Notes: generated by a model from the sequence alone, not told the origin. A stretch of DNA of 64,000 nt from Isoetes taiwanensis (GCA_021234155.1 JAJEKV010000010.1:9898406-9962405); one strand, 5' to 3'. Numbered from the stretch's first letter, positions 10,123 to 20,751 are shown. A program made the numbers and translations.

Positions 10123-11069
10123 AATTGCAAATGGAGCTTTAGGGGGTTTACTTCTGATGTGTAATGATAAATTAGGGTATGTTTGTCTATAAATAAGGCA
10201 CTAATAAAGCTAGAAGAATTAGGGAGGTCATAAAGAGTGGATAGCAATAGCTAAAACATCAGTTGTGATCACATGTTGCGATCACATGCTGCCATTGTAG
10301 GGACCATGTTAAATTACCAAGTAATGAAGAGACGAGACAACCTGAAATCCGATCACTAATGTATTTTACAATGTCTATACTGTGTTTTCAAAATGTTTGC
10401 AGATATCAAATCGAGTTGAGTGCACATTGCAAGACTTACATTATTTCCGAGTTCCATTACTTAGGATATAAAGTAGAAGCAAGTAGTTCCTAATCCATGC
10501 ATTTGGACCCATTACAGGAACTTTCTTTCTGAATTCTAGCATTGTTTATTTCATACAAAATCAGCAAGGCCAAGAGCTTCATATCTGAGAGTTACAGCAT
10601 TACAATCTCATTGTCCTTTTGTGATCATCAAAAAAGCTTTTTTCTTGTCTTTCTAGCTTTAGTTCATGCTATGACTACCAGTATTTTAAACATCTATAGC
10701 AGGTATCTCCTTGCCAGCCAATATTACCAAGGTTAAAGATGGATCTTAGCATTTGTATCATCCATCACTTGTCACGTTAGATACAATTTTACCTGCTGTA
10801 AATCACAGGAAACATCAGATAGAACCAAAGAAATGTAGAATGGAAGAACGTGATTGCGCATAATACCGAAGAGTCATTTAATTGGAGATCATTCTCGCTA
10901 AATTCTATGGTGCCAACAACACACGAACGATGTTAATCTTCCACACATTCGTTTTGTTTGTGTTGAGTCGGTCAAGTTACTTACTGTTCAACCCACAGGA
11001 TTCGGTTTAGATTCGAGCATTCAGATGCTTCAAAAAGCCAAAAGACATTAAGAAAGAACTGCAGTTTTT
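10123..11069. other. Intergenic, no recognised gene
   Basis: AT-rich sequence with only short frames. A TATA-like CTATAAATA sits at 10,190, but no convincing coding region follows it. Confidence 0.4.
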
Positions 11070-12180
11070 TAAAACATGCACGTCCATATGGCTCTAGTAC
11101 TGTTTCTTTGAGGGTTCCTAACTCAGGTGTATATCAAGACATACGTGTACTAACTCAGAGGCTGGGCAATAAAATCTGATATCAATGCTAGAAATGAGAG
11201 CTTCAAACCAAGATCAAGACGCCAAGCAAATGCGAGTCAAACAACAAGTTACACTTTTAAGAAGTCACCAAAACTGTCTGACACGCACCTCATGTAAATC
11301 AAAAGATCGAAATTCTAAGAATCCAAAACCCGCTGCAGGCACGAAATGAAGCTTCAAGATCGGATAATTTTTCTGACCTAAACCGCTTGACTATCGCCCT
11401 TTCTTCTTCTTGTGTGTCATTCAACCACCATGGTGTGAAGACACCGAGGCGAGCTGTGTAAAATAAATACTGGGATGTGCAGGGTGGAAAATATGTACCA
11501 TCTATAAATGCAAGTTAAGAAAAAAGAAGACTTAACGAAGACACTTTGTTTTAAACATGCACGTCATATGACTCTAGTACTATTTCCTTAAAGGTTCCTT
11601 CCTGAAAGAAAAACAGAAAAAGAGGAGAGCATCTTCGCAGAATCATAAGCAGTTCTTCAAAAGGAGGGGAAAAGCAGACGCAATTTCCTACTTGGCCCCA
11701 ATCACTAGAGCATTTGGGTTTAACAGATTCCGCTTTTAAAATTTATGTCTCTAGGTAGCATTCTGTTTGCTTTTAAGCTGTATATCAGAGATAATTGTGC
11801 TAATTCAAACGATGGGCAATAAAATCTGATACCAATGCTAGAAATGAGCGCTTCAAACCAACCAACACAAAATCAGGACACTTGGATGCCAAACCAATGC
11901 GATTAAAACAACAAAAATTTACACATTTACAAAGTCACCAAAACTGTCAGACACTCGCCTGATGGAAATCAAAAGATCGAAAACCGAGGAACGAGGAATC
12001 CAGACGTTGCTGCTACCAGGAGACAAAGCTTCAACTTCAAGACCGGATTTACTTCCTGGCCTAAAAGCGCTTGACCTAAAACCATTGCCACCGACCTGCA
12101 CGATTTTCGGACGTGCAGGGAAGAAAATGTTTACCATCTATAAATGCAAAGGGAGACTTAACGAAGACCTTGAGGTATAT
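11070..12180 (+). repeat. Tandem duplication of the promoter region of the Gly/Pro-rich gene
   Basis: Copy A (about 11,070-11,552) and copy B (about 11,553-12,180) begin with the same phrase (AAACATGCACGTC, CTCTAGTACT). Both contain GGGCAATAAAATCTGAT, GTCACCAAAACTGTC and CCATCTATAAATGCAA in the same order. Copy B carries an extra stretch near 11,600-11,740. Both copies keep the TATA sequence, but only copy B is followed by the gene. Confidence 0.8.
12138..12147 (+). promoter_or_regulatory. TATA box of the Gly/Pro-rich protein gene
   Basis: TCTATAAATG lies about 80 bases before the chosen ATG, consistent with a transcription start near 12,170 and a 5' leader of about 50 nt. The same sequence at about 11,500 in the upstream duplicate supports its being a functional unit. 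Confidence 0.6.
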
Positions 12181-12220
12181 AAAGGGCAAAGATGGATGCA
12201 TTGTTTATGCAAGGGAAGAT

Positions 12221-12520
12221 ATGGAGAAGCATGGAGCGTTCCTTATAGGGATGATGATAACAATGGCCTTGGTAACCAACATTGCCATGGCTCAAGGACC
12301 TGGAGGTGGCGGTTGTGGTGGCGGTGGCGGTCCTGGTGGCCCTGGCGGTGGCGATCCCGATGGTCGTACTCCTATAGGCCCTCCTGGTGGCTCTAGCCAT
12401 AGAGGTCCTGGTGGCCCTGCTCGTGGTGGTCCTGATGGCCCTAGTCCTAGAGGACCAGGAGGCCCTAGTGGTCAAGGAGGTCCTGGTGGCTCTGGTGGCT
12501 GGTTTCCTAGCATCCCTTAA
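12221..12520 (+). CDS. Small secreted Gly/Pro-rich protein, 99 aa
   Basis: The ATG at 12,221 was chosen because it starts directly on a signal peptide: MEKHG, then a hydrophobic core to about residue 21, then a cleavage site AMA before QGPGG. The longer frame from 12,113 would bury the signal. The mature 75 residues are mostly Gly, Pro and Ser in irregular GPGG/GGP repeats with one Cys, ending GGWFPSIP. Such proteins are usually cell-wall or extracellular; that is family-level inference. The TATA box is about 80 bp upstream. I saw no intron. Strong Gly/Pro bias makes homology calls unreliable, and the exact role is unknown. Confidence 0.75.
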   Translation: MEKHGAFLIGMMITMALVTNIAMAQGPGGGGCGGGGGPGGPGGGDPDGRTPIGPPGGSSHRGPGGPARGGPDGPSPRGPGGPSGQGGPGGSGGWFPSIP

Positions 12521-13655
12521 AGCTCATGTATTGGTGGCCTCGTGGTGGTGGTCCTAGCGCCCCTCACAACCCTTATAGTTCATGTATTTGTCGTACATAA
12601 GTATATAGTATAGTTTATGTAGCAACAAGATGTGACTGTGTATATTTCTAAATGTACGGTCATATACATATGTATTATTATATCGTATATATGATCATTA
12701 TTGTAGCAACAAGATTTCACGTCATGGTTGGCATGGATGAGGCACACAAGGATTTTCATTAATCATTAACAATAGTCTCATATCTTGAGGCTTAATTTTG
12801 TGTAGAAGAGTAACTTTTTGGTTGAAATTTTGCGTGGAAGACATGTCGACGTACGTTAGTGCGAACTTAATTTTTGTTAGGTAAAACAATTAGTGCCAGG
12901 TGGGAAATATGAGATTAGCGAATAAGGCAAATTTTTATATAGCAAAACTGTGCGGTACTTAGAAAACACAAAAGAGGACAATGGATGCGTCAAATTATAA
13001 TCTCATTTACCATGTTCAAGCAAGTCAACAATGAAAAGCCATTAGCCCTATTAACGGTTTGGCTTGAACATAAATTCCGCGATGATGAACTTAGGCTATG
13101 TTAGCAGAAAAATGCTCATCCAGCTTACAATCCTAGCCCTACAGCATAAGTGGTCGGATGGACCTCGTATGCCTGTACCCTTTAGCCCACGTCTGGCATT
13201 GGATGACCTCTTGCACTGGAGTCAAAGAGTTGACATCCTCATCAACAAACTACGCCATTGAGAAAGCTATGCCCAATGTTATAAAGCAGAACAATAAAGA
13301 GAACACAGATGAACATGAGAATGTTGGAGCAATCCAGGCTACCGAACATGAAAGCTCGATCTTGGAGGATTCAAGAATAGATGTTAAGACAATAGTGATG
13401 CAATGCAAAGACTATTACATATAATATTAGTTAACACATTTAGTATACATGTGCCTAGAAGCTAAATTCCTTCATGATCCATCTAATAATGTTGAACTAG
13501 AACAGAATCTTCAATGGCAGTTGATCCAATGGTTTTCCATTTACTTCATGAAAATCCGTTGGCCTTTTTTCACGACTTCCTTTCTTTTGGGGACTCCTTC
13601 AAATCTGCCATCTTCTAGTAAAGATTCTTCCAGTGCTATCGGGATATCAAATTGT
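12521..13655. other. 3' flank of the secreted protein gene and intergenic DNA
   Basis: Just after the stop is a further GGTGGTCCTAGCGCCCC stretch, then AT-rich DNA. Short frames at 13,064-13,424 are open but not recognisable. Confidence 0.4.
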
Positions 13656-13656
13656 T

Positions 13657-14015
13657 AAAAAGAAAGAAGAAAAATGTAGGGAAAAAATGAGCATGGGAAA
13701 AGCAAAGGAAGGTAAAAAGGGGGAACGAAAGGGAAAAATGGCACAGGGAAAAGGGGAAGAGGGAAAGGGTGGGGAGAAAAGGAAAGGGGAAAGGAAAAAG
13801 TTCAACAGGAAAAAGGAAGGGAAAAAAGGAAAGGGGAAAAGAGAAGGGAATCGGTTGGGGGGGGAGGGGGGGGGGAGGGACGGGTGTGAAAAAAGAAGAA
13901 AAATGGAAAAACAAAAAGGGAAAGTGTGTAAGAAAAAACGAGAAAAGGGAAAAAGAAAAAGGGAAGTGTGTAGGAAAAACGAGGAAAAGGGAAAAGATAA
14001 AGGGTAAAAACAGGA
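13657..14015 (+). repeat. Polypurine tract 1 (G/A-rich, about 360 bp)
   Basis: The plus strand is almost pure G and A, built from GGGAAAAAGG-type units, with a G-rich block near 13,856-13,878. Long apparent ORFs on both strands here are composition artefacts. It could form triplex or G-quadruplex DNA. Confidence 0.85.
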
Positions 14016-14103
14016 TAGAGAACGGCGTCAAATGCTTAAAAAATGGAGTACTTTTAACTTATTCTCTCATTGATATAATGTATCATTTACATGCCCCCAA
14101 CTT

Positions 14104-14133
14104 ATGTCTAGCATCGCTGGGCAACACTCCTAG
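14104..14133 (+). mobile_element. Degenerate Helitron-like 3' terminus
   Basis: GCATCGCTGGGC followed by AACACTC and CTAG (14,130-14,133), then T. The right hairpin arm GCTGGGC is intact and the left arm has decayed. It aligns with the clearer terminus at 14,928-14,955, including the preceding CAACTTATG. Confidence 0.45.
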
Positions 14134-14235
14134 TCTTATATGGTGCCCTAATTTGGACGGCTAAGATCATCAGATTGCATCTAAATGCCAAGATTTATCA
14201 CACGACTTCCCACCACCGTGATTAGTGATGCTGGG

Positions 14236-14815
14236 AAAGGAAAAAGGGAGGAAAGAAAAATATGATCAGCAAAAAGGCACGAGGAAATAGGAAAAAGGGA
14301 AGAGAAAAAGGTCATGGGGAAAAAGGGAAGTGGAAAAAGGTAAGGAAAAGGGAAAATGAAGAGAAAAAGGGCATGGAAAAAGTGAAAGGAAAAAAGAAAA
14401 AAAGGAGAGAGAACGGGCACAGGGGAAAGGAGAAGAGGGTGGGAAAAGGAGGAAAAGGGGCACATGAAAAAGGTGGAGAAAATGGAACGGAAAAAAGGTG
14501 GAGAAAATGGAACGGAAAGAGAAAAGATAAAAAAAGAGGGGAAAGGAAAGGGAAAAAGGGGAAGGGCAGGGGAAGCATGAAAAAGGCAAGGGAAAAGGTC
14601 TGTCAGAATAAGAAAAAGGGAAAGGTAAAAAGGAAAAGGGGAAAGCAAGGAGAGGGGAAGGGGGTTATAAACAAAAAAGGAAAGAGAAAAAAAGAAAACC
14701 TGTGGAAAAATGTGAAAAAAAAAAGAGAAAAGGAAAAAGGAAAGTGTGTATAAAAATTAGGAAAAGGGAAAGAAAAAAGAAAAAAAATGGGATAATACAA
14801 AAGGCAAAGGAAAGA
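14236..14815 (+). repeat. Polypurine tract 2 (G/A-rich, about 580 bp)
   Basis: Nearly continuous G/A sequence of GGAAAAGGGAAA type, including the tandem phrase GGTGGAGAAAATGGAACGGA (14,471 and 14,494). It matches tract 1 in style. Confidence 0.85.
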
Positions 14816-14832
14816 GGAAATGGCCTCTTATA

Positions 14833-14868
14833 GCCCAACAACGTTGGGCTTGGTTTCTAATATACTAG
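14833..14868 (+). mobile_element. Helitron-like 3' terminus (hairpin plus CTAG)
   Basis: A perfect 7-bp stem, GCCCAACAACGTTGGGC (14,833-14,849), is followed 15 bases later by CTAG (14,865-14,868). The base after CTAG is A, not the expected T, so this end is less certain than the next one. Confidence 0.45.
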
Positions 14869-14927
14869 ATTTATAAAAAGAAGTCTGAGCTAAACAGGTT
14901 TTCATCCACCCATGTTCCAAACTTTAT

Positions 14928-14955
14928 GCCCAGCAATGTTGGGCACCATTACTAG
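14928..14955 (+). mobile_element. Helitron 3' terminus
   Basis: Hairpin GCCCAGCAATGTTGGGC (14,928-14,944), then ACCATTA, then CTAG followed by T. The layout equals that at 22,046-22,073 and, in reverse, 54,751-54,778, including the spacer ACCATTA/ACCATAA. The matching 5' end was not found. Confidence 0.65.
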
Positions 14956-15055
14956 TAACTTTTCTAAGCTTTAGGGTTTGGGCAAGAACATTCCAGAATT
15001 GATTAGACCTCACCCATAACTGTTTTTTGAACTTCCAGTTATTTCAACAAAATCA

Positions 15056-15112
15056 ATGCCTGGTTTAGTGTTAAGGATAAGGGGTTTGGAGGCCACAGAC
15101 CAGGGTTTGAAT
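15056..15112 (+). promoter_or_regulatory. tRNA-like A and B boxes (possible SINE head)
   Basis: TGGTTTAGTGTTAAGGAT (15,060) resembles a pol III A box, and GGGTTTGAATCTC (15,104) matches the B box consensus GGTTCGAATCC with few mismatches. Their spacing of about 45 bases fits a tRNA-derived promoter. LINE coding sequence follows directly. No full tRNA fold was established. Confidence 0.4.
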
Positions 15113-16093
15113 CTCCCAAACAACATGAAAAGTTTTAAAGGCCTCTCCTTCAGTTACCGAGGCCAGAATGTGGAAGTTGCATCCACATACAAATATTTGG
15201 GTGTGGAGTTTCCTTCTACTATGCACTTGGACACATCCATACGGCTACGAGTGACGGCAGGCTGGAAGGCACTATATGCAATGCAAAACAATAGTCATAG
15301 TGAGGAGTTGTATGATTGGGCCTATCAGTCACACCTGTTCAAGGTCTTAGTGGAGCCTGTCCTTTTATACGGGGTGGAAGTATGGGACCCAGTAGTATCA
15401 CTTGCTACTTGGAATGACTTGGAGCAGGTCCAGAAAGCCTTCTTAGTAAGAGCACTAGGGGTGAAGTCCACAGTCCCATATCAAATTCTACTGCAAGAGA
15501 CAAGATTCTTGCCTCTTCAGAAGGCGGCCCTTGATCGCCACATTGTCTATTTTCAGAAGGTGGTCAATATGGATGATGCTCGTCTCCCTAAACTAGCTTA
15601 TGTCATGGCAATGGGGCCGCAGCGCCTCAAGGCCTGCTGGAGGAAAAAGAGAGCTCAATGGTTGGCTAGATGGAATGTGCAGGAGCACAGGTGCATACAT
15701 GTGCAAACAAAGGCAGATCGCCATAGCTTGAGGCAATATCTTGACGCTTGCTTTCTCAGCAAGCTTTGGGATGCCAAAGCCCTTGAACAAGTCACGACAG
15801 CACACTACCAGCGCCACATAAATCCCACATTGGAACGAGGCCCGCAATGCTACCTGCGTACCCACTTGCCCATGAAAAGGCGCAGACTCATTGCCTCCAT
15901 TCGCACAGGGGCACATCATCTTCGAATTGAGACGGGCAGATGGTTTGGTGAGTCACGCCAGGACAGGCTCTGTCAATGCTGCCAAATGGGAGTCATTGAG
16001 GATGAATCTCATACCCTTCAAAGTTACCCAGCATATGATCAAATTCGGACACGTTATGCTGAGTTGGTCAGGTCTGGCCAGCCTTACATGTGA
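15056..16093 (+). CDS. LINE ORF2 C-terminal region, intact 345-codon frame
   Basis: From about residue 25 the frame matches the LINE A family post-RT region: SYRGQNVEV, YKYLGVEF, LRVTAGWKALYAMQNN, LVEPVLLYGVEVWDP, LPMKRRRLIASIRTGAHHLR. It ends with the zinc-like CQCCQMGVIEDESHTLQSYP, where the last Cys of the pattern is replaced by Tyr. The catalytic YADD part is absent, so it is a fragment. The first 25 residues come from the tRNA-like head. The frame is unusually well kept for a truncated element. The conserved 3' UTR block and tail are missing, so the 3' end was lost later. Confidence 0.7.
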   Translation: MPGLVLRIRGLEATDQGLNLPNNMKSFKGLSFSYRGQNVEVASTYKYLGVEFPSTMHLDTSIRLRVTAGWKALYAMQNNSHSEELYDWAYQSHLFKVLVEPVLLYGVEVWDPVVSLATWNDLEQVQKAFLVRALGVKSTVPYQILLQETRFLPLQKAALDRHIVYFQKVVNMDDARLPKLAYVMAMGPQRLKACWRKKRAQWLARWNVQEHRCIHVQTKADRHSLRQYLDACFLSKLWDAKALEQVTTAHYQRHINPTLERGPQCYLRTHLPMKRRRLIASIRTGAHHLRIETGRWFGESRQDRLCQCCQMGVIEDESHTLQSYPAYDQIRTRYAELVRSGQPYM

Positions 16094-16755
16094 CATTGAG
16101 CACAGCATCCATACGGGTGCTGGGATCATATCTTCAGAAGGTTATGGACATGCGAGATCAGCTATGTCCTCGGGCACACACTTGACATGTATATATACAT
16201 TGATGTACACTTGTACAGTTTGACAGCATTCTTATTACTGCCACGGTTTTTAAGTGCTTCAAATGTATCACGTACAATCTACTTTGTTAATTTGGAATTC
16301 TCCGGCATGGCCAAAAACATTTTTGGAATTTTTTTTTAATCGATTTCATAAGATTTGGAGGGTTTTGGCCGCCTGAAAAAATTTAACGGTATCCTAAAAA
16401 TCGTTTATGGCTTCTCCTGTGATTTCAAAATTTTTAGATTTTGGGGTTGGCCTATGCATGCGGAGCCTTTAGCGGCTCTTCCTGCAGCTGTCGAGGCGGC
16501 ATGCATCATCACAAAGCAGAGTTTGATTACAGTGGGTCTAATTTTTCCAGGTTCTGGCTTCTGGCTTGCTCCGGCATTTCTATTCTTGCTCCAAACTATC
16601 AGAGCCCCTTCTCACGCCCTTCTACTCTACCCATGCATGCCTTCGATGCCTCTAATTCAATCCTAGCTATGGCCGATTTGCTTATCTGCGGCACATGATG
16701 CTCGCAGTGTGTATTTTTTGAGATTTTTTCCTGCCCATTTGTTCGTCTGACTGTT
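16094..16755. other. LINE 3' flank, then probable 5' region of the RCC1-like fragment
   Basis: Decayed LINE 3' UTR runs to about 16,250. From 16,300 to 16,755 no repeat or gene is clear; it may hold the upstream region of the RCC1-like first exon and the unlocated Helitron 5' end. Confidence 0.35.
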
Positions 16756-17134
16756 ATGGCGCATGCTGTGGAAGCTGGAGCTAGCTTATCTTCTTCTTTC
16801 GGAATTGGGTCTTCGAGAAATCCCTCAGGATCGAAGCGTTTGGGTGCTTTCACAGGTAAAACAGTGTGTTGCATTAAGGGCTTGAGATTATGGATTTGGC
16901 CGTAGGGTTTCTCTACTGTAGGGTTTCTCTGCTCTGAGAACTATCAGAAGGAGGCATTTGTCTTTCTTGCTAGGTTATTCATCCAGCTATGGAGATATAA
17001 AGATAATCATTAGCTATTTGATTGTATTTCTTATGATTGATATCCTGAAGGCCTTTTGTTGATGTAGATACAGGGGAATTGGCATCATGGGGAGCTCCCA
17101 AATTTGGACAGCTTGGTCAGAAGGACATCTCTGA
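16756..17134 (+). pseudogene. RCC1-repeat protein, first two exons (captured fragment)
   Basis: ATG at 16,756 starts a 100-nt exon (MAHAVEAGASLSSSFGIGSS..) ending CACAG before GTAAAA. An intron follows to GATGTAG, and a 67-nt exon (17,068-17,134) ends at GTAAGT. The splice phases agree, and the junction gives an Asp codon. Exon 2 reads LASWGAPKFGQLGQKDIS, the SWG..GQLG signature of an RCC1 blade. RCC1-type proteins form seven-bladed propellers of about 350 or more residues; only the first blade start is here. No further RCC1 repeats follow, so the gene is a fragment. Confidence 0.6.
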
Positions 17135-18776
17135 GTAAGTCCATTCTGATGAAACTTTTTTATAGAATGTAACACCTCTATTTTTGTGTTTCCAAGCCAA
17201 TTCCCAGGTTCCTCTAGCACCTTCTGTTCTTCTATTTAGGTGAATTGATTGTCCTAGCCTATGCCCATGTGCCACAACTGCATCCTATGTCAAAGGCTAC
17301 TCATTTCTCAGAAAGATATGGTTCAATAGCAAAATTATTTACCATCTGTTGGTTTTGTCTATTTACTTACATCCTGCATATGGTTGCTTAAATCCTTTGC
17401 TTATACATTTCAATGCTTGCCTGTATAAAAGTCGTCCGCAGCCTTATCCTGTTTGTTGGCTTGGGAACAAGGGGTTGTTAATTGTTAGATTTCGATTAAA
17501 ATACAATAGTGCATGTGTTGAGTTATAACTGTGCATGTTTTGGGTTGTGTGAGGTGTGTGGCCAGTGTGCATTGCAGTGTTACGCTCAGCTTAAAATAGG
17601 TTCCTTACTTGGCACATGCATGCATGGTTTACAAAGGTTGAGTCATGTATGCAAGATATATAAAACAAAGTTTGTTTTAGTTTTAGTATGTGGCTGTTAG
17701 GGATTTGACTTGCAGTTTGGTATAGTTAAGTGCATAGAGCATGCAGCGACTGCTTCATTGCTCTTAACGTCACAAATCACATGGTCAACGTCACAAATCC
17801 CATGGTGTATACATCATTCTCAGGCATTTGCAACAATATGCTCCAAAGGCAGTGCATAAGGCCAGGTTAGGCATCAGTTTTTAAGATCTTTGTGCTGCCA
17901 ATCTTTGCATCATGAAACTAGGAGGTCTACAACAGGGAGAAATGATGGTGTAAGTGATTTGTGCTCTGGACTTGGTGCTTTTGGACTTTGCACATCTGCA
18001 GATATGGTATGGCTTAGCCACAAGATGTAAGAAACACATTGGTATGGCTTATGCACAAGATGTAAAAAGCACATTTCCCTCTTAATTATTGCAAACATTC
18101 ATCTGACAGATATGGTGCACAATTGATTTACTTAGGAGTGCTAGAGGTTTTTTTGTCATTCGTTAAGTCCTTCTGATACATGGAATATTCCAGACAATAA
18201 ATATATTGTCCAAACATTCTGAGCTGGGTTTTGTGCGTGTGTTGCTACAAAGATTTCAGATTTCGTGCTTTTACAGAATGGGAGGGAGATTCTCATTACC
18301 GAGCCTCCATTTTTGCAACTACACAGAGCTATGAATGATTCAATTAGCAGACAAAATGAGTACTCAGATCAAGGCAAGGAAATTGAGCATTGAAAGTGGC
18401 TAACATTTATGTGGATATTGGAAGCAGAGCCAATAAGATAAGCTCCAAGCAACCATTGCAGAAGCGAAAAGCTGGCAAGCTACCTCTGGAATAGGCACTT
18501 CCTAATGTTGATATACTGCGACAATATTTAAGGTGAGACCCTGGCAGTGGCAGCCATTTAAGTTCTTCAAGCCTGACTTCTTTTCACAATCAAGGTGAGA
18601 TATTGCAAAAAAGATGGGACTTCAAAGATAGAGGCTGCAATCCTATGCAGAGCTCCTTGGGAGTCTATGAGGAACGAAGAGTTTATGGCAAACGAGCCCT
18701 GCAGGTCTGTTTTCTGCTTCCAGAAACAAAGAAGTAATAGGTTTGCACTTTCTGAACATATACTAACGTAGGTAAC

Positions 18777-18985
18777 TTGGAGTTAGTGCGTGAAGGTTAT
18801 CGCTATTTCCAATCTATGTGTAAATGGTGTTTCCAGATCTCCAGATCCAAATATCTGCATGAATTGACCTTTTGGCACGAGCAGGATGCTTCAATGAGGC
18901 TCACAAATTGCTCCAACTTACTCTGCAGCCTAATCCTGTTGGCTGGAGAGAGCTTCTGAGTATATGTAAAATCTATGAGCTTGGC
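18777..18985 (+). pseudogene. PPR protein fragment (E-motif region)
   Basis: One frame gives LVREGYRYFQSMC. A shifted frame from about 18,872 gives LARAGCFNEAHKLLQ, TLQPNPVGWRELLS and CKIYELGKG. These match the end of a plant PLS-class pentatricopeptide protein, where the last repeat passes into the E motif. PPR proteins bind organelle RNA. A frameshift or stop separates the two parts and the middle (normally HYACMVDLL-like) is degraded, so it cannot work. Confidence 0.65.
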
Positions 18986-19512
18986 AAGGGAGTTGTACAT
19001 TAGGTATGTCAAATTCAAAATTTTGTGAGCTTACTGTCTAGATTTTGGAGTATAACATTTGAAAAAGCTCTTAATTCATGTAGGTTCATTATCCAAGCGA
19101 TAAACATTGAATTTCAAGGCAGCATGAATGAGCATTGGGGAAGGCCAAATAAAATTACCTTCTTTAGCATGCAGATTCTGCCTCTTTTTCAGAGGGTAAG
19201 ACATTTCATGACGACGCCATTTGTTGTGGCGTTGAATCTGATGTTTATGAACAAACAAACAATCAAGGTCAAGTTTCATATCTATTTGTAGTTCCGCAGC
19301 CATCTCATGCATTTGAAAGCACCATGTTAACACCCGAGTATGCAGCAAAACACCATTGAGATCTCTGACATGCATAAGAGGCTCTTTTTGGGTTGCCTGA
19401 AGGAAAAGCAGCATTGGAAAAACCTTTTCATTTATCGCTACCACTGCTTGGCTTGGTTTATTAGTGAAATTATTGTATTTGTGTGTGCAATGCTGGGCAT
19501 TGTAACTATTGT

Positions 19513-19919
19513 TCATATTGCAGTTGAGATGGCACCCATTGCTAAGGTATTTGATCCCTTACTTTCTTGAGTCACAGATTGCTTTCACTCTGCACATATT
19601 AGGTACCCTCCGTTAGTTCCATTTTCCTTATTTTGTTATATGGAAAGGATGTTACTAAGAGTAATGTTCTTTATGAAACATTTCTGGTTGAATCAGTGGA
19701 TGGAGATGTGCATTTCTTTTTGCATGCCAATTACTTTCCATTTGATTTGTCTTCAATATAAGAATAAATTTTGTTTTCGGCTTAAAGACTCAATTTATTA
19801 AGTTTTAACAGGTTGGAGGACTTCAGGATGTGGTCACAAGCCTTTCACGAGCAGTGCAGGAATTGGGGCATAACGTGGAAGTTATAGCACCAAAATACGA
19901 CTGTCTAAAGTACAATTAC
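19513..19919 (+). pseudogene. Starch synthase III fragment (start of the GT5 catalytic domain)
   Basis: The exon ending at 19,546 reads IVHIAVEMAPIAK and is followed by GTATTT. The next exon (19,812-19,919, 36 codons) follows TTTTAACAG and reads VGGLQDVVTSLSRAVQELG then HNVEVIAPKYDCLKYN, then GTAAGG. Joined at the splice site they give K-V-G-G-L, the ADP-glucose binding signature of starch and glycogen synthases; the flanks match class III. Starch synthase III elongates amylopectin chains in plastids and exceeds 1,000 residues, so this is a small captured piece. No other exon was seen nearby. Confidence 0.85.
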
Positions 19920-20751
19920 GTAAGGATTTGCATATGCACATGATTTAAATTTCATTAGTCAACAACAATTGGTTCCTGTGCCTGAGGGATAAATATTACA
20001 GCTGTTTGAGTCAAACATGAGGCAGGTTCAATGTTATGCTGGCCGTGTATGATTAAGGTTGAGAAAGGTTATTAAAGACTTTATAAACGCTTTTTATTGA
20101 AAAGTAACTATGGCATATGGCTCCCAAGATCCCAAGAGAATACGCCAGGTTAAATTGCATGCGACAAGTCATCCAGTGTTTGTTGGTTGCACAGTGGGCT
20201 AGCATGTTTTAGCTGAAATGTTGGGTGTTTAGAGGTATCTCCATGAGTTAGATGTAAAAGATGTATTTATCATTATTTTGGAAAATATGGAAATGGAGTT
20301 TTCCAAGCTTAGATCCATTTAGTTCAATTTTGTAGGTTCATAACTGTGATCGTTTCGGCTTAATATCAACCCTTATTTAAGAAGAGTTGGACAAAAGAAA
20401 TGTTTGTTGTGGCTATAAACTTATTGCATTGCAACGCAACATTGTTAGACAGCTCATGTAATACAACATTACAAAACATTCTTTATAGTGATGCCTCATT
20501 TTGTATTGCATCACCCAACTTACGAATACAACATTGCAAAACAATCTTTATATAGTATATTGTTGTGAACATCTCATCAAATTGCAATATAATGCTTCAC
20601 ATTAACTTGATGTTGTAGGTCTAAAATCTGGTTTCATTTGGTCACAATAAGATTCTCGCTCAGGGATCATAGATGCAACCTTTGTACCACAAGAAAATAT
20701 GTTAATTCCAGCCTGAATAGACGATGCTGACGCTGTCCATTTTATTGGCAG

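Noticed and set aside
11962-12475. Alternative frames over the Gly/Pro-rich gene (Trp/Arg-rich on +, Thr/Arg-rich on -)
   Set aside because: Only the 12,221 frame has a signal peptide and a cleavage site; the others are shadows of the GGN-rich DNA.
13636-14753. Long ORFs on both strands through the G/A-rich tracts
   Set aside because: They are Lys/Gly/Glu-rich or Phe/Ser/Pro-rich strings created by the base bias, with no domain; several frames are open at once.
16905-16921. TTTCTCTACTGTAGGG as a Helitron 5' end
   Set aside because: It resembles plant Helitron starts (TCTCTACTA), but lies inside the intron between the two RCC1-like exons, which would cut the captured gene.
19076-19516. 146-codon minus-strand ORF in the Helitron region
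   Set aside because: It overlaps the starch synthase exon on the other strand and shows no recognisable domain.
19513-19919. Functional starch synthase gene
   Set aside because: Only two exons covering about 50 residues of a protein over 1,000 residues long are present, inside a Helitron-like element.
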